DNA of 64,000 nt from Rhizophagus irregularis (lineage: Eukaryota > Glomeromycota > Glomeromycetes > Glomerales > Glomeraceae): the NCBI RefSeq assembly GCF_026210795.1, contig NC_089453.1, positions 2,606,501-2,670,500 on the forward strand, given 5' to 3'. The position numbers and the translations under genes were made by a program. The stretch's first letter is position 1. Every line of letters begins with the position of its first letter. Below the pieces are notes generated by a model. The model saw nothing but the letters and a program-made list of their open reading frames with translations, ran no database searches and was not told the origin of the DNA. Of the stretch, positions 11,769 through 24,701 are shown in pieces.

Positions 11769-14700
11769 AAGCATGCTTTATTTATATCTTAATTATTATT
11801 TATGGTTCTTTGTACAATTACCAATTATAGTTAGCACTATAATCTATTAAATGAATACATTTGTGGTATATTTAAGAGATACGGCGTTTTTTAACACAAA
11901 TGTAAATATAAAATATTTTTACTATAAATGTTTTAAAGCAATTTTATTTGTATTCCAAATTTAACTTTTATCAAAGTAATAAATTTAGGACGGCTGTTAC
12001 CTTTTGTTTTTCCCCTAATAAGTCGACGTCATGTGCTGACGATCTACAATCACAATGAATTCTGAAATATTTACATAAAAAACATTATTAATAGAACTAC
12101 TATTAAAAATTATTTTTTTCAAAAAAAAGTGTTTATATTAAGCATAATTCTATTCTTACAAGTGCATAAAATGTATTGCTATGAAAATAAACTAAATATT
12201 TAATATCTCTCTTTAATTAGCAATTGGGATTTGCGAGAATTACTATATGTCCAGGTTGATGGTAAAGTGTACATTTTCTGACTCTTTATCCACTAACTAG
12301 AATCTAGAAGAACCTCTTCTGGTTGATCTAGTTTGTCATTTAACTTTCATTTATCCAACGAATGGTGCCATAAATTATAAATTTAAATAAACTGCTTAAA
12401 GTAATTGTGTGTCATGAATTATTACAGTGTACGAATAACAGCCGCTTAAATTTAATAGATTCACTAATTAATTGGTGATTACAATATGTTAACAGATTAA
12501 TATTTAGTGTATAACTAAAGAAATTACATTTTACGCCTCTATGTTTGGTTGTTGACGGCGGAGTTCATCACTCACCGAAGGGAAAAATATTATATCTACG
12601 CCTCCTAAATCAAATTTTTAAATCCTCATATTCCAGAATAATGAGTTTTTTTTATAGTAAAATTTTTAATTATTTTAATTAGTAATTAATATCAAACTTA
12701 AATGCATTATTTTATGTATTATGAAACGTATAATTAGTATATGTCATTGTTAATTATTAACTTACGAAAGTCCAATTTCGTCGAAATGCTTGATTAAATG
12801 ATTAATAATCCAGAGTTTAATAATATGTTCAATGAATTTCGGATTTTGGTCACATTCGGTATATCAGTAGTGAACTCTCAAAAAATTGTACGAAGTTTCA
12901 CTATGCCAATTAAACTAAAAAAATCTCTAATTCACTATGGTTTTAATTTTTCTTAAGATAAATTATCGTTATTTTCGTTTTATTTTTTTGTTGCATAATC
13001 ATGCGATCACGTGATATACTTTATTTCACGTGCTCGTGCATAATGCCGTAAATGCCGTAATGCGGCCCCGTGCGGAATTTTTTCGGGTGTTCACGTGTCA
13101 CATGACCAATCAATATGTACGATGACATAATCATATGTCATAATTATATAATTAATTTAATATAAATACTGTAATTTGATTGATTTGAGACCAAAAATAA
13201 AATGACATGATCGGTGATACAATTTTTTCTTGACACGAAAATTACTTATAAACACTTTGCATTTTTCATGACCAAAGCATTAAAATCCTCTATACAGGAA
13301 AAAAAAAATGCGTTTATCATGAAATTATCCTGAAAATTTCCACATTACAATAACATTTTACACTTGAAAAGTTGTTGAAAATTTTATAAAAAACTTTTTA
13401 GTATCGATATTAATAATGGTAATATTAGTGTGATGAAGCAGGTTTCCACATGAGCGATCACACTTTTTTACCTTTTCTTAAAATATTTATAAAGCTATAA
13501 AGAAATTTTATTTGCAATAAATATTTTTCGTTTTTTATAATATGAATTCTAATACTTTAGTTAACTGAAGTAAAAGTTATTAACAAGTGCGTGAACACCA
13601 ATTTGCTATTAATTTTTATTAATATAGTTTAAATATACGTAATATACAGTATGTGAAAATAGATATGTTTAAAATTGAAAAGATGTAATACAGTAATTTC
13701 TTTTAAAAGTGTAATTTTATGACTTTGAAAAATGAAATGGGTCTAGGGAGCTTAAGCAAAATTGTTCAGTAGAAATAAACAATCCTTTGAAAGTCATTCA
13801 GCAGGTGAAGATATAATTTTTGTTAAGCTAGCTTGGATTCTTTTGGAATAATTATTTTTTACAATAATAATTTTTTTAGTTTATTTAATTTATTTTATAC
13901 ATATTTCAATTGTTTCAGGCTGAGTTTCCATTCAAAAATTCTATCTAAGAAAACGCCATTATTTACGATCGGCAAATACGCAGCAGGAGTACTGTCTTAC
14001 CCTTGAACAAATAGAATAATTAATTTTTTTAATTTTTAATGCAGGGGTCGGAAAATGTAACATTATTTTATATCAGATTGCTCATCTCTTATTAGCACAA
14101 AGTTCAAGTAAAAAGAGAAGCCTCTTCCAATACGTGTTCAGAAAATATACAGGCGGAACTCTGTAGTTAATAAACTAATATATAAAAAGAATAACGCACA
14201 AAAATTTAGATTATCACTTCGGATATAGATACGGATAAAGACTAATTTTAGTAATTACCAAATGGAAATTATGTTTACAAAGTTTACAAAGATAAAACAT
14301 TATATAATATAATGTTTCACTGTAAAGATGAAAGGCAAAGTCACACTAAATAAATATTAGCTATTCGGAGTTAACCTTTTCACGAAAAATATTATACCTA
14401 CTGTTCTATAAAGTCGAACCATATATATAACCGGGAAATGATAATATATTGTGCTTTTTGATATATAATAAATCGGATCAGAATTTTATCTCATTTTGGG
14501 TATGGGAGTAATTCGTTAAATATTTTGCCGTATTGTTATACCGTTAATCGAACATTCATTGTAAGGGAAGCGGTAGCACAAAAAGCTATTGATAAACTTT
14601 ATTAATTTCTCATTGTAATCATGGAACTTTTTTTTTTTATTCAAATAATAGATATTTTTTATATTCCTTACTGTTAATATTTATAATCACGATTAAAGAT

Positions 14701-16553
14701 GTTGTATCATATTTATTTTATTAATAATTTTTTTCTATATCAGATATTGTAATTTTTTAGTCACCTTCTTTTGGGGGAACAAATGTAGCACAAAAAGTAG
14801 GAGATGCTTATTAACCTTATTTGGAGAATAATGTCCTACCAATCATTTAATTCGTTATTTTATTATTATTCCGAACATAGTGAACATAGTAAATTTACTA
14901 TGTGTCGACGGGTTCATTAATAAATTTACAAGACGAGAAAAAATTATTAGTAATTTTTGTGTTTTAAATATTTAACCTCAATTAGCCATAGAAGGCGTAA
15001 TAGAATATACAATTATGTACTCTAAAATTAAGAAATCACATATACAGTATGATCGTTTCTTTTATTTCGAAGGGCTGAAGAAATCATATGTCGAACAGAA
15101 AACAATGCTCATCATGGACTTCAATTTATCTAAATTAATGATTAATTGTACGATAATTAGTTAGTTTATTTTCTCTTTTGTCTAAACCAGCTAACATTCC
15201 CACGGTCACAAAAATTTTAAATCCGTTAACATAATATACAATTATAACGAATTTTGACTTCGGAAAAATTCGGGAAAAATAATGAAATAACAAATATGAA
15301 ATATATTTTTTATATATTTTCATCTGACTCCAAAAAATTATATTTTATCTTGGCTCAAGAAGTAAATTAAGCCTGAATTAAGAACTTTAAGAATAATTAT
15401 ATTCGGTAAAAATAACGAAATAACAAATATGAAATGTATTTTTTACATATTTTCTGTTTTTTTTTTTAATCAGACTCAAAAAATTATATTTATCATTTAT
15501 CTTGTTTCAAGAAGTAAATTAAGCCCAAATTAGAATAAAATCTTTGTTACAATGAGTTTTTATACTCATTATAATGTTATCTGTTATATTGTATAATCGG
15601 TATAACGGAATTCTTTATATGTCGAAGATCCACTATAAATATTTCGTTTCCGATTATTTTCATAATACTGTATATATTTTCAGTAAATATATTATCTGTT
15701 ATAGATTGCGGTATATATAATATTAATATAAATCCAATTGTAAAATTTTAAACAAAAATTATATAATTAATTTATATGTTTACTTTCTATTTATATTATT
15801 CAAACAATATAATTTATTGTAGTCTATCTAGGGGTATATTTATTTCCATAAAATAAAAATCATGTATCAAGTATCGAATATATTTAATTATTTTTATTTT
15901 TTATTCTTTTTCTATAAATAATATAGTTTACAACGAAAAATATCGAATATCGTCTAATATTACCATTTATGGTTTATTTTAAACAATATTGTCCGAAACA
16001 AAGGTGACTCATTGCTGAGTACTTCGGTGGTTCAAATTGGTATATTTTTTAACTCATATCTCCGGTTCAAGAAGGTTTATAGAAAAAAAAAGCGTAATCC
16101 AGAACGTTGATTTTTAAATTAGATTCATTATTATTTGATGCATAATCAAAGAAGCTGCAGTGAATTGCACTATATTGGGTTGATTGGTAAGAAATTTATT
16201 TATGTATGTAATAACTTGACATTGCATAGTTCTTTGCCTAATCGTCTAATCGTTGTATCCTAAAAAAATAAATTGACGATACGTTTTTAACATCCGATAA
16301 GTATTCCACTGTCCCTACTGAATTTAATATATTACTGATAAACGAAGAATAATAATAGACGGATGTGCTAAATTCCATACCCATTCATAAAAGCCTTTAT
16401 TTGTTACATAATAACAGAATAATAGAAAATAGAAGATACATTTAAGAAGAGGGTCGTTCATACATGTTGTGTTCATACATGTTGCTGTCGCTATACTTGT
16501 AAGTTATAACTTTAACAAATAAAAGATAATTAAATAATAATTCATATTAAGAC
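11769..16553. other. gene-poor AT-rich interval
   Basis: No supported gene. CACGTG motifs cluster at 13008, 13027 and 13092 around a locally GC-richer patch (13015-13095). The segment 16110-16550 is the duplicated downstream flank of the next gene. Near-repeats ATAACAAATATGAAAT..TTTTTTA occur at about 15290 and 15420. Nothing else is interpretable. Confidence 0.45.
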
Positions 16554-17018
16554 TTATAGCTTAGGTTGAAAATCAGCCAAAACATTAACGTTAGGCTTCT
16601 TCTTGTTAATTTGTTTTGACGTTGATAAATATTCCCTCAAATGAAATTCCAAATTATTACGTTGAACATTGGAAAAAGTCAACCACTCTTGTTGTTCTTC
16701 ACCTTTTTTAAGTTCAATACCGTAAATCTTTTTATTCAAAAATTGAACAATCAGTGAATTTGGAATCAAGATACAAGCTATTTGATAAATAATTTTATCA
16801 TCCAGCTTGTAATAGAATGTATAATCAGAAAGCGGATCAATATCTTTAATTTGTTCGCTTGGTTCGCAAGTGACGTGGTAGATTTGATGGTCGCCTGGTG
16901 GGTTATAAAAGAATGACATTCTAAGTTCATCATTTGAACGAGTTGACAAATGATTTAGCCGTTCAATACTAGTACAGCCTTTAGCATAGATAACTTCTTG
17001 ATCGTGTGCTGGATTCAT
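16554..17018 (-). CDS. FYNPP-family small protein, 154 aa
   Basis: An intact single-exon ORF with the full family order: YAKGCTSIERLNHL near residue 11, FFYNPPGDHQIYHVTCE near 36-52, DPLSDYTFYYKLDD near 60, YQIACILIPNSLIVQFLNKK near 76, YGIELKKGEEQQ near 97, NLEFHLREYL near 119, ending FQPKL. About half of the residues agree with the 11217 and 23996 copies, concentrated in these blocks. Instead of the T/A hairpin, an (AT)n tract lies upstream of the ATG. Function is unknown. Confidence 0.7.
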   Translation of the reverse strand: MNPAHDQEVIYAKGCTSIERLNHLSTRSNDELRMSFFYNPPGDHQIYHVTCEPSEQIKDIDPLSDYTFYYKLDDKIIYQIACILIPNSLIVQFLNKKIYGIELKKGEEQQEWLTFSNVQRNNLEFHLREYLSTSKQINKKKPNVNVLADFQPKL

Positions 17019-17054
17019 GTTTTAGTATAGTTGAAGGAGAACGTATCGGCTTAA

Positions 17055-17087
17055 TATATATACAGTATATATATATATATATATATT
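17055..17087. repeat. (AT)n microsatellite upstream of the 17018 start
   Basis: An almost uninterrupted TA run with one CAG-type break, about 40-70 bases upstream of the minus-strand ATG. It is self-complementary. Confidence 0.8.
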
Positions 17088-17320
17088 TTGTTATTAACTA
17101 ATAGTAGTTAGCTTTGTATAACGCATGATTGAATACGCACTACAATCGTAATTCATGCCCGAAAATATCAAACAAGGGAACAATCATAAGATTTTAATGA
17201 CATAAAAATAATTTTCTATTAATACAGTATAAAAAAAAATTAGACACCGCGTGATTTCATGCATTAAGTATCACGTGACGTTAAATTATTATCTATGTTG
17301 CATTTTATATGCAAAATATT

Positions 17321-17352
17321 ATTTATTTATTTATTTATTTATTTTTATTTAA
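17321..17352. repeat. (TTAT)n microsatellite
   Basis: About seven to eight tandem TTAT units. A similar tract lies at 26197-26221. Confidence 0.8.
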
Positions 17353-19571
17353 TCTACCCTGAAACCGGCTAAATACGGCGTAATAATAATTTGAGTGCTT
17401 ATTTATGGAAAAAATTATTAATATTGACCAAAACTAACCAGCGTTATTAAATTTCAAATTTCGATTCAGAAGTAGCGATACGCCGACTTGTAGATAAAAA
17501 AACTATTGTCCGAAAGAGTATGTATGATCTTTGAAAAAAAATAGAATGATTGTTTGTTAAAAAGAAGTGAGGCTGAGATTATTGCATTATCGGATGATCT
17601 TTTTTTTACCATGCAGTATCTCTGAAAAGACATTGAATATAAATAAATAGTCATTTTCATATTTCATGTTTTATTGTCTATAAATATTCTTTGTAAATAA
17701 ATAAATTTGGTGTTTGTCGTATGATTTTAAGAATATTTTAGTAGTATCGCAAAAAATAAAATAAAATAAAATAAAAAATAAATTAATTATATCACAAAAC
17801 ATCGCTTTGATGGCAAACCTTCAAGCCATATTATCGATCTACCTAAGGGTTATTATATTATAGTAGGTTGTCTGTAATTTACATATATGACTTATGTAAC
17901 TTCCAAAAACACGTTACGTATTTATATAATTTTTTAAGTTTTTGTAATTTTATAGTTATAAATTTACCATATGACAATAACGGGGGAAGCAGCTTTACTA
18001 CGATTTGCTATATCGATTCTTTGCAAAAGAATTTTTGTTATTTTCCATCGACTCAGAAAAAAAATAAAGAATCCGTTGAAAGAGATTTTACAGTAATTGA
18101 TTGACTAATTAAAAAACAGAAGTATCTTTCCCTATAAAAAATTTTTTCAGAATGTCTGGGTTTCTTTGATCATTTATCGGAGTTTTTTTTTATAGAGCTT
18201 AGTAGCGAAAAAAAAAATATGAATTTACTAATAATATTTGAGATTTCTCTAAGTTCTTAGGAAATATTCTGAGAATTTGACCGTTAACGAATCTCAGCTT
18301 CACTTCACTTCAATTATGATTTTCTATTGTGAGAGTAACATTTTCTTATCGTTCAGTTATTTTGTTTGGATCTGATTTTTTATTTCTTTGAAATGAAATT
18401 CATATTTTTTGTTACTTAGGAGGTGTAACAAGAGAAATTAGTTAATTAATGATTAACTAAAAGAAAGATTAAAAAGGAGCTAGAATCTATAAGAGATGTT
18501 TAAGCAAAAGAGACGTGCATGATCATACTCAATATGTAAAGAATCTCTCTTTATGTAGATGAATGTTCATAATTAAAATTATTACTGCACTCCGAGTAGA
18601 GTAAAATAACTGATTCGTTGAAGATGTTGAATGCATTATGAGAATTATACTAGTTTTACGAAATTTAAATCGTGACATTTTTACGTTATTTTCGATCATC
18701 AAAAATTCATAACGCTCTCGTGACTGAATAGTTATTATGACATTGTCATTTTATTATTTGACCCGAGTTATTTGAGATTAATGCTAGTCAGCACTATAAT
18801 TTCTTTAAATAAAAATTTCGAAATCAAAAATGATTTATATGAATTATCAATATGATTATAAAGATAATCGAAAACAATGATATTTATCCCCATATTGTCG
18901 ACTTGACGTAAAATAAGACAAATGAACTTACTTTAAATGTTTAAATTATGATAAATTAAAATACTCTATGACTATATCGAATAAGTAAATTATCATTCAA
19001 AGTATGATTTTCCTTTTCTGTAAAATACATTCTATTGTTATCTAATCAAACACCTGTCAAAATATTTCAGCAATTGTTGTAGAAGTAGAATCGATAGCAT
19101 GAAGTAATGAATTTGAAACGCTGAATGTATTAAACTAAAACAGTAATGAATTCCCAAATCAGAACCTTTAAATGGACAATCCCTTTTGGAATATGTGTGA
19201 TGCAGAAATTAAAATTTAATATATATATAAAAGGTAATAAATATAATGCCGACACATTGGTGTAAAATATTTAGACAATGGGTATAAACTAAATTTCTAG
19301 ATTCTCGTAACCCTCTCAACTCTCGCATTAATTTTTCAAAAAATGATTTTTTTATGATAAAAGTTTTAAAAAAATTTTTATTTTATATGATAAAAAAAAT
19401 TATCTATAAAAATTTTCATGTATCCGCCCTCCCACTCATCATTTTTATATACGAGAATCTGAATATTTATTTTATTTGCCCGTCAATTGAAATTTGAAAG
19501 AAATAAGTGCGACCTTACTTATATGATCATGATTAACACATTGACATTAATTTATATTCAGCATTTCTACA
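17353..19571. other. non-coding AT-rich interval
   Basis: Only short reading frames without recognisable features occur here. I see no gene, structured repeat or RNA. Confidence 0.4.
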
Positions 19572-20044
19572 TACAGTCAGCCCTTTCTATAGCGAATTTT
19601 AATATAACGAATTTCACGATATAACGAATCTTTAGTGTGGTACGTAATAAAATGCAGTATAACGTTGAACGAAGAAAAACTTATAATTCACAGATGTAAG
19701 TAACCCCTTTTATAACGAATTTCTTTTAAAACGAATTTTTTTTTTAATAAAACAAAGATTTTTGCAAGATAAATTTTAATATAAGGGCAGTTTGATCCCG
19801 GTTTTATGGAATTTTTCTCAATTAAGCAATTTTACCACTTTTAAAACATTTTATCAAAAGATGGGTGATTTATGTTTCGAAGTTTCCTTTGCCTTCATGA
19901 GCAGGACGTTCTACAAATGGTTTGATTTTCCTATATTTCACTGCATTATACCAAATTTTTCCGTTATACCGAACACGCATTAACGAATTTTCTCATAACG
20001 AAGGCCTGATCGGCCCGGACGCGAACTTCGTTATATCGACTGTA
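19572..20044. mobile_element. pogo/Tigger-like MITE with TA target duplication
   Basis: TA (19572-19573) is followed by CAGTCAGCCCTTTCTATAGC. The other end reads ..CGTTATATCGACTG then TA (20043-20044). The ends are imperfect inverted repeats starting CAGTC, with interior ATAACGAA repeats on both sides. CAGTC termini with a TA duplication and ATAACGAA subterminal repeats are typical of pogo-like Tc1/mariner elements. The 469-bp interior has no transposase. A 63-codon frame inside is probably chance. Confidence 0.7.
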
Positions 20045-23000
20045 CATTAAAATCAGCAGACTTTGGACTCCCGATGACAGCAAGAATTAGATATAACATT
20101 TGGTGTAATATCTTTCTTATATGGATCCTAAAATGTTTAATCAACTTCGGTTTTGAGACAAGCACGTTTCTATTATTACGTTAGACATTCTTAGTGGTGT
20201 AAGAAAACGCAGATGCTAAATTTATTCAATTTAATTGTAAAAACATTCCTCGCATTTTTTTTAAAAATAAATAGTTTTTGCATATTATAATTATCAATTT
20301 TTTTTTTACTATGGGCTGGAATCAATTCTACCAAAATCGAATTAATTGAAAATTGAATTGAATCGATTTGATGATTTTGATCGAATCCAAGTTTCAGAAA
20401 CGTTGATCCATTTTATAAATCGAACACACCAAACACAAAAAAAAAACGAATGTTAGTGACGAATATCACATGGCAATGTCCGATTGTCCGCACGCGTCAC
20501 GTTAATTTATAAAAATATATATATATATGTATATATACACGGTAAATATAGAATAACAATTTTTTAAATCGTGAAATTAATCCATAAATTACTAATTTTC
20601 ACTCACTCAATTTCTAAAAAAAAATACTTATCATCTTTGTTTCACAGGGTATCTGCAAATCAAGTAAGCGACAAAAGTATTGATCTTGATATTGTACGAC
20701 CGGTTTTCTTGAATAAAAATATCAAGATGTTATACCCCTGAACTATCAAGATCAAATAACTGAAATAATTTTTTTTCTTCAATTCTCATTCCGGAACGTT
20801 AAACAAACGCGTTTACATATAATTAAATTTTTTTTTTTTACGTTTAAATTAAAACCGCACAAACAAAAAGGCAAAAATATATTTTTTTTAGATTGGTATG
20901 ATTTTTTTCATTTCGTCCATTCCACTCAGTCTTTAACTTTCTTTTCGTTCTTTAGGTTTTTGGTTAGGTACTTTAACAGTGCAGGTAGATGTTTTAGGTT
21001 TTGTTTTTCATTTTCATTTTATCTATTTCATTTTGTCACTAACTCTTTTTTATTCCTAGGTTTCGCCCCATAAAAGATTTTATCCGTTATTTCTGTAAAA
21101 ACTCCGTAAAAATGAGCCTTTCACGGATCCATTCACGGAAAATGAAAATAATTCGATAAATTCCGTGATATAAGGTTATTAATTTCGAAAATATGAGCCT
21201 TTACGGAAAAAAGGTGGAATATAAAAAATGGATCGATCTTTTTTGCGGGGTCGGTTGAACTCCTTAAGACAGCAAGTAAATATTTTAATATTTCTATTGT
21301 TTTATTACCTCACATTTTGTTTCCATGTCTCTAACGCTTTCAGTTATTCTTCATGGCAACAGTTACGGTCAATTACTAAAACATTGACCACGATTTTTTT
21401 AAATTCTAAAAAAAAAAAATTCTATTTTTAAACTTTAAACGACTTCTTGAAGGTATAAATACGCTTCCGGCATGACTTTCAATTTGTTTTTTTTTGTTAG
21501 GAGAAATTTTAACTAATGATACATTTCTTTTTCTTTTTTTAGGTGGCTCTTTAACTCTTTGGATTCTTTATTTGTTTATTTTTTATATCCAGATGTGAGG
21601 ATTTTAGTGTGATTTTATATAAATGTTTTTTGTTTCTTTTAACATTTATTACTTTTCTTTTGTAGTTCTTAAACGAGGATATTGGTAAGTTTTTTATTTT
21701 TTTTTATTTTGATAATTAATATCCTAAACAGAAACTGCACGAATGTGAAATCAAAAATTAAAATCGTTCAATCAATAACGTACAGGGCCATTTGGTCATG
21801 TGATGTATAGTGATTTTGTCGGATTTATGCTCATATAACAAAATATCCAAAAGATATTACAAAATTAATTGATACCGCAAGCTCTGGTGCTTCTGTATTT
21901 AGTAGATTTTATTCCCTTTAGCTGGTTATTGGTTTATGCGAAAACCACAAGAATTTCAAAGAGAATGGAGTAATGTCATGAGGTATTATGGAATCTGAAT
22001 AAAAGTTTTTTGATTTTTTTCCGATATCAATAAATTGCTAATTTTTTTTTATTTAGATGTATGGGAGGTTTTATTGGTATCGCAAATGATTCAAATTTTT
22101 TTTACAAAATAAATCGTTTTTGAGAAATCAGCATTGCATTGAGATTTTTGGACGATGGAGGTATTTAATTTAAAATTAAAATTTTAATATAATTATTTAG
22201 TATTTTGACTTTATTTTTCTATCATGAGCACACTTTATAATACCATAACACCTTACTATATGTACAGTACATAGATATTTTTCGCTACGGCTAGTATAGC
22301 ATTATTTCTTTCTAATAATTGACACTAATTCGAAAACGACGATAAAAATTTATACACAATTTACGTTTAACTTTCACATTTCTAATTCTGGATTCAGGTA
22401 ATCAGATAATCAAGGAATCATATGCTATCGGAGAAGAAAAATTCCTTTATTTCCTATTTTCAACATTGTAGTTATTTCTATATACAGTTTAAATAGATTT
22501 CAACTTCATCCCTTAAAAATGCCATTACGATTGTTATAATAATAAAATATATTTGTCATCAAAGAATTCATAGTTAGTATATATATAGAATACATATGCT
22601 ATTAAATTTCTATTATTGTTAAATTTAGTAGTAGTGACTGCTAAGATGATCGTTATATAGTAATTCTAACCAGTAATATATTCGGCAAAAAACATAATAG
22701 AAACTTGTGCTTTATATATTTAATCCTTTGTGTAAAATAAATAGTCTAATCTGTGATGACAAATACTGCATATAAATAAGTACGGTTTTGTAAATTAACC
22801 ATTTTTATGGAACTAATAAATTTACAAATTACGTTTTTTGAATAGATTTATTTATAGAAAGGTAGTTACTCCAATGGGGGGGGGATTGGCACGGTTATAT
22901 TGCATATGCTGCATATGATGTCACATATATTGAAAATTATATAAATTATCGGAAATTAGACTTTTGTTCTAAAAAGTATTTAGTGCTTTTTTCAAAATTG

Positions 23001-23995
23001 GTGTGCCAAGGACTTATGCGAAAATAAATTTAGTGCATTTTTCTTTAAAAAACTTACTCAATGAAATTAATTTCTGATTTATATTTAAATATATATTGGT
23101 GCAATAATGTCACGGAAGTTCGGAATAATTAAGGTATAATGGAGGTCAAGAATTATATATAGGACTATTCGGGACACGGAAAATCCTAAATTCTCTTGCT
23201 TATTTATAATTTATATAAACGTTTGGATTGTTAATATCAGGGCTTTTATTGATTGTTTAACGTTTGTTTTCGAAATTTCCCAGTCCGATAAATTAATGTT
23301 TGTCGATCAACAAATATAGAATATTCATATTCGTGTAAGAACATATTTATGTTCCATAAATAGTAAAATATTTACCAGCTTAAATTTATTTTATTAATAA
23401 AGAAAATTTTTAAAGCTTTTTATTTTAGTATTATTCTAAGAATAATTAATATTAATCGTCTTACATTTTCAAACTGTTATTGTATCCGAATAATACTTTT
23501 TAATTACACAAAATATATTATGTGCAGCTTTGATTGTTTTCTCCGTCGATCAACGTTAAAATATTATATTATTAGATATCTTTACTAAAAAATCCGATAA
23601 TAATAATTTTTTTTATAAAAAAAAAAAATTAAAGTTTTTCATGAGGATCTTCGGTATATGTATGCATCAGCCGGAAGTCGCAGTTGAAACGACTGAAACC
23701 TGATTTTTTTTTTGAACTGTATATGGTAAAACATAGCCACAAATATTAAAATTACCGGAATGCTTGTAGAACATGAAACGTGTCATCAATTAAATCCCGA
23801 TGGAGAGACTATTATCAAAACAAAATAAGAACCAATTAAATTATTGTTTGGTTTCATATAATAAATTTCAAAACAAAGCAACATATCTTAACCGTCCTCA
23901 AATATTTTATTAAAAAATTGATAACGATAAAATAAAAGGTAAAAAAAATAATGAAGTACTAAATTTGAATAATTAATATATGTATAAATACAATT
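20045..23995. other. non-coding interval with intron-like signals near 21.2-21.7 kb
   Basis: No supported gene. At 21228 an ATG opens a frame (MDRSFLRGRLNSLRQQ) that runs into a GTAAAT, with a pyrimidine-rich CTTTCAG about 95 bases later. Further TTTTTTTAG and GTAAG signals follow to 21700, as in a decayed or very short-exon gene. Exons do not join into a convincing protein. A G9 run lies at 22876. Confidence 0.3.
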
Positions 23996-24484
23996 TTATA
24001 GTTTAGGTTGAACAATAATCTTCTTATCGACTTCAGAACACGTTAAAACATTGACATCAGGTTCTTTATTAATTTGTTTTGACGCTAATTTGTTAAATAA
24101 AAATTCCTTTAAATGAAATTCCAAATTGTCTCGTTGAAAATTGGAAAAGTTTAAAAACTCTTGTTGTGGCTCTTCATTTTGTCTGAGTTCAATGCCATGA
24201 ATTTTCTTGTTTAAAAATTGAACAATAAGTGAATGTGAAATTAGCCTACAAGTAATTTGGTAAAAAATTTTATCATCTAAGTTATAGTAAAATGTATGGT
24301 TGGAGAGTGGATCAACATTTTCTCTTGATTCACAAGTAATATGATAAATTTGATAATCTTCTGGTGGATTATAAAAGAAGGCCATTCTAAAGTTATCATT
24401 TGAATAGTTTGAAGCGGAACTAGTGAGTTGAGTTAATTGCTCAATATTAGTACAGGCTCGTACGCGAACGATACCGTCAGACAT
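23996..24484 (-). CDS. FYNPP-family small protein, 162 aa
   Basis: An intact single-exon ORF and the longest minus-strand member. It has VRACTNIEQLTQL near residue 7, FFYNPPEDYQIYHITCE near 36-52, DPLSNHTFYYNLDD near 58, FYQITCRLISHSLIVQFLNK near 73, HGIELRQNEEPQQ near 93, NLEFHLKEFL near 117, ending VQPKL. It is very close to the 11217 copy through the central 80 residues, so this pair is probably the youngest duplication. An oligo-T/oligo-A block lies 75-110 bases upstream. No function is assigned. Confidence 0.7.
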   Translation of the reverse strand: MSDGIVRVRACTNIEQLTQLTSSASNYSNDNFRMAFFYNPPEDYQIYHITCESRENVDPLSNHTFYYNLDDKIFYQITCRLISHSLIVQFLNKKIHGIELRQNEEPQQEFLNFSNFQRDNLEFHLKEFLFNKLASKQINKEPDVNVLTCSEVDKKIIVQPKL

Positions 24485-24555
24485 TTTTAATGAAAAAAAA
24501 GATGTTAGATGGATAAAAAGGCCACAAGAGTGATGTTATTTTGGTCTGTTGGATT

Positions 24556-24598
24556 TTTTTTTTTTTTTTTGCAAAAAAAAAATGCAAAAAAAAAATAG
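24556..24598 (-). promoter_or_regulatory. oligo-T/oligo-A hairpin block upstream of the 24484 start
   Basis: A T16-18 run is followed by GC and two A9-10 tracts with an ATGC spacer. It is comparable with the blocks before the 154 and 11675 genes. Confidence 0.35.
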
Positions 24599-24701
24599 AT
24601 TCTATATTTATATTAACGAATAAGTATATTTTTTTTTTACAATAGCTTACTAAAAAAAGAAAATAGATCATTAATGCGGAAGGTTCCGAATTGTGAAACA
24701 C

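Noticed and set aside
19792-19983. 63-codon ORF inside the pogo-like MITE
   Set aside because: Too short for a transposase, with no helix-turn-helix or DDE motif. Probably chance.
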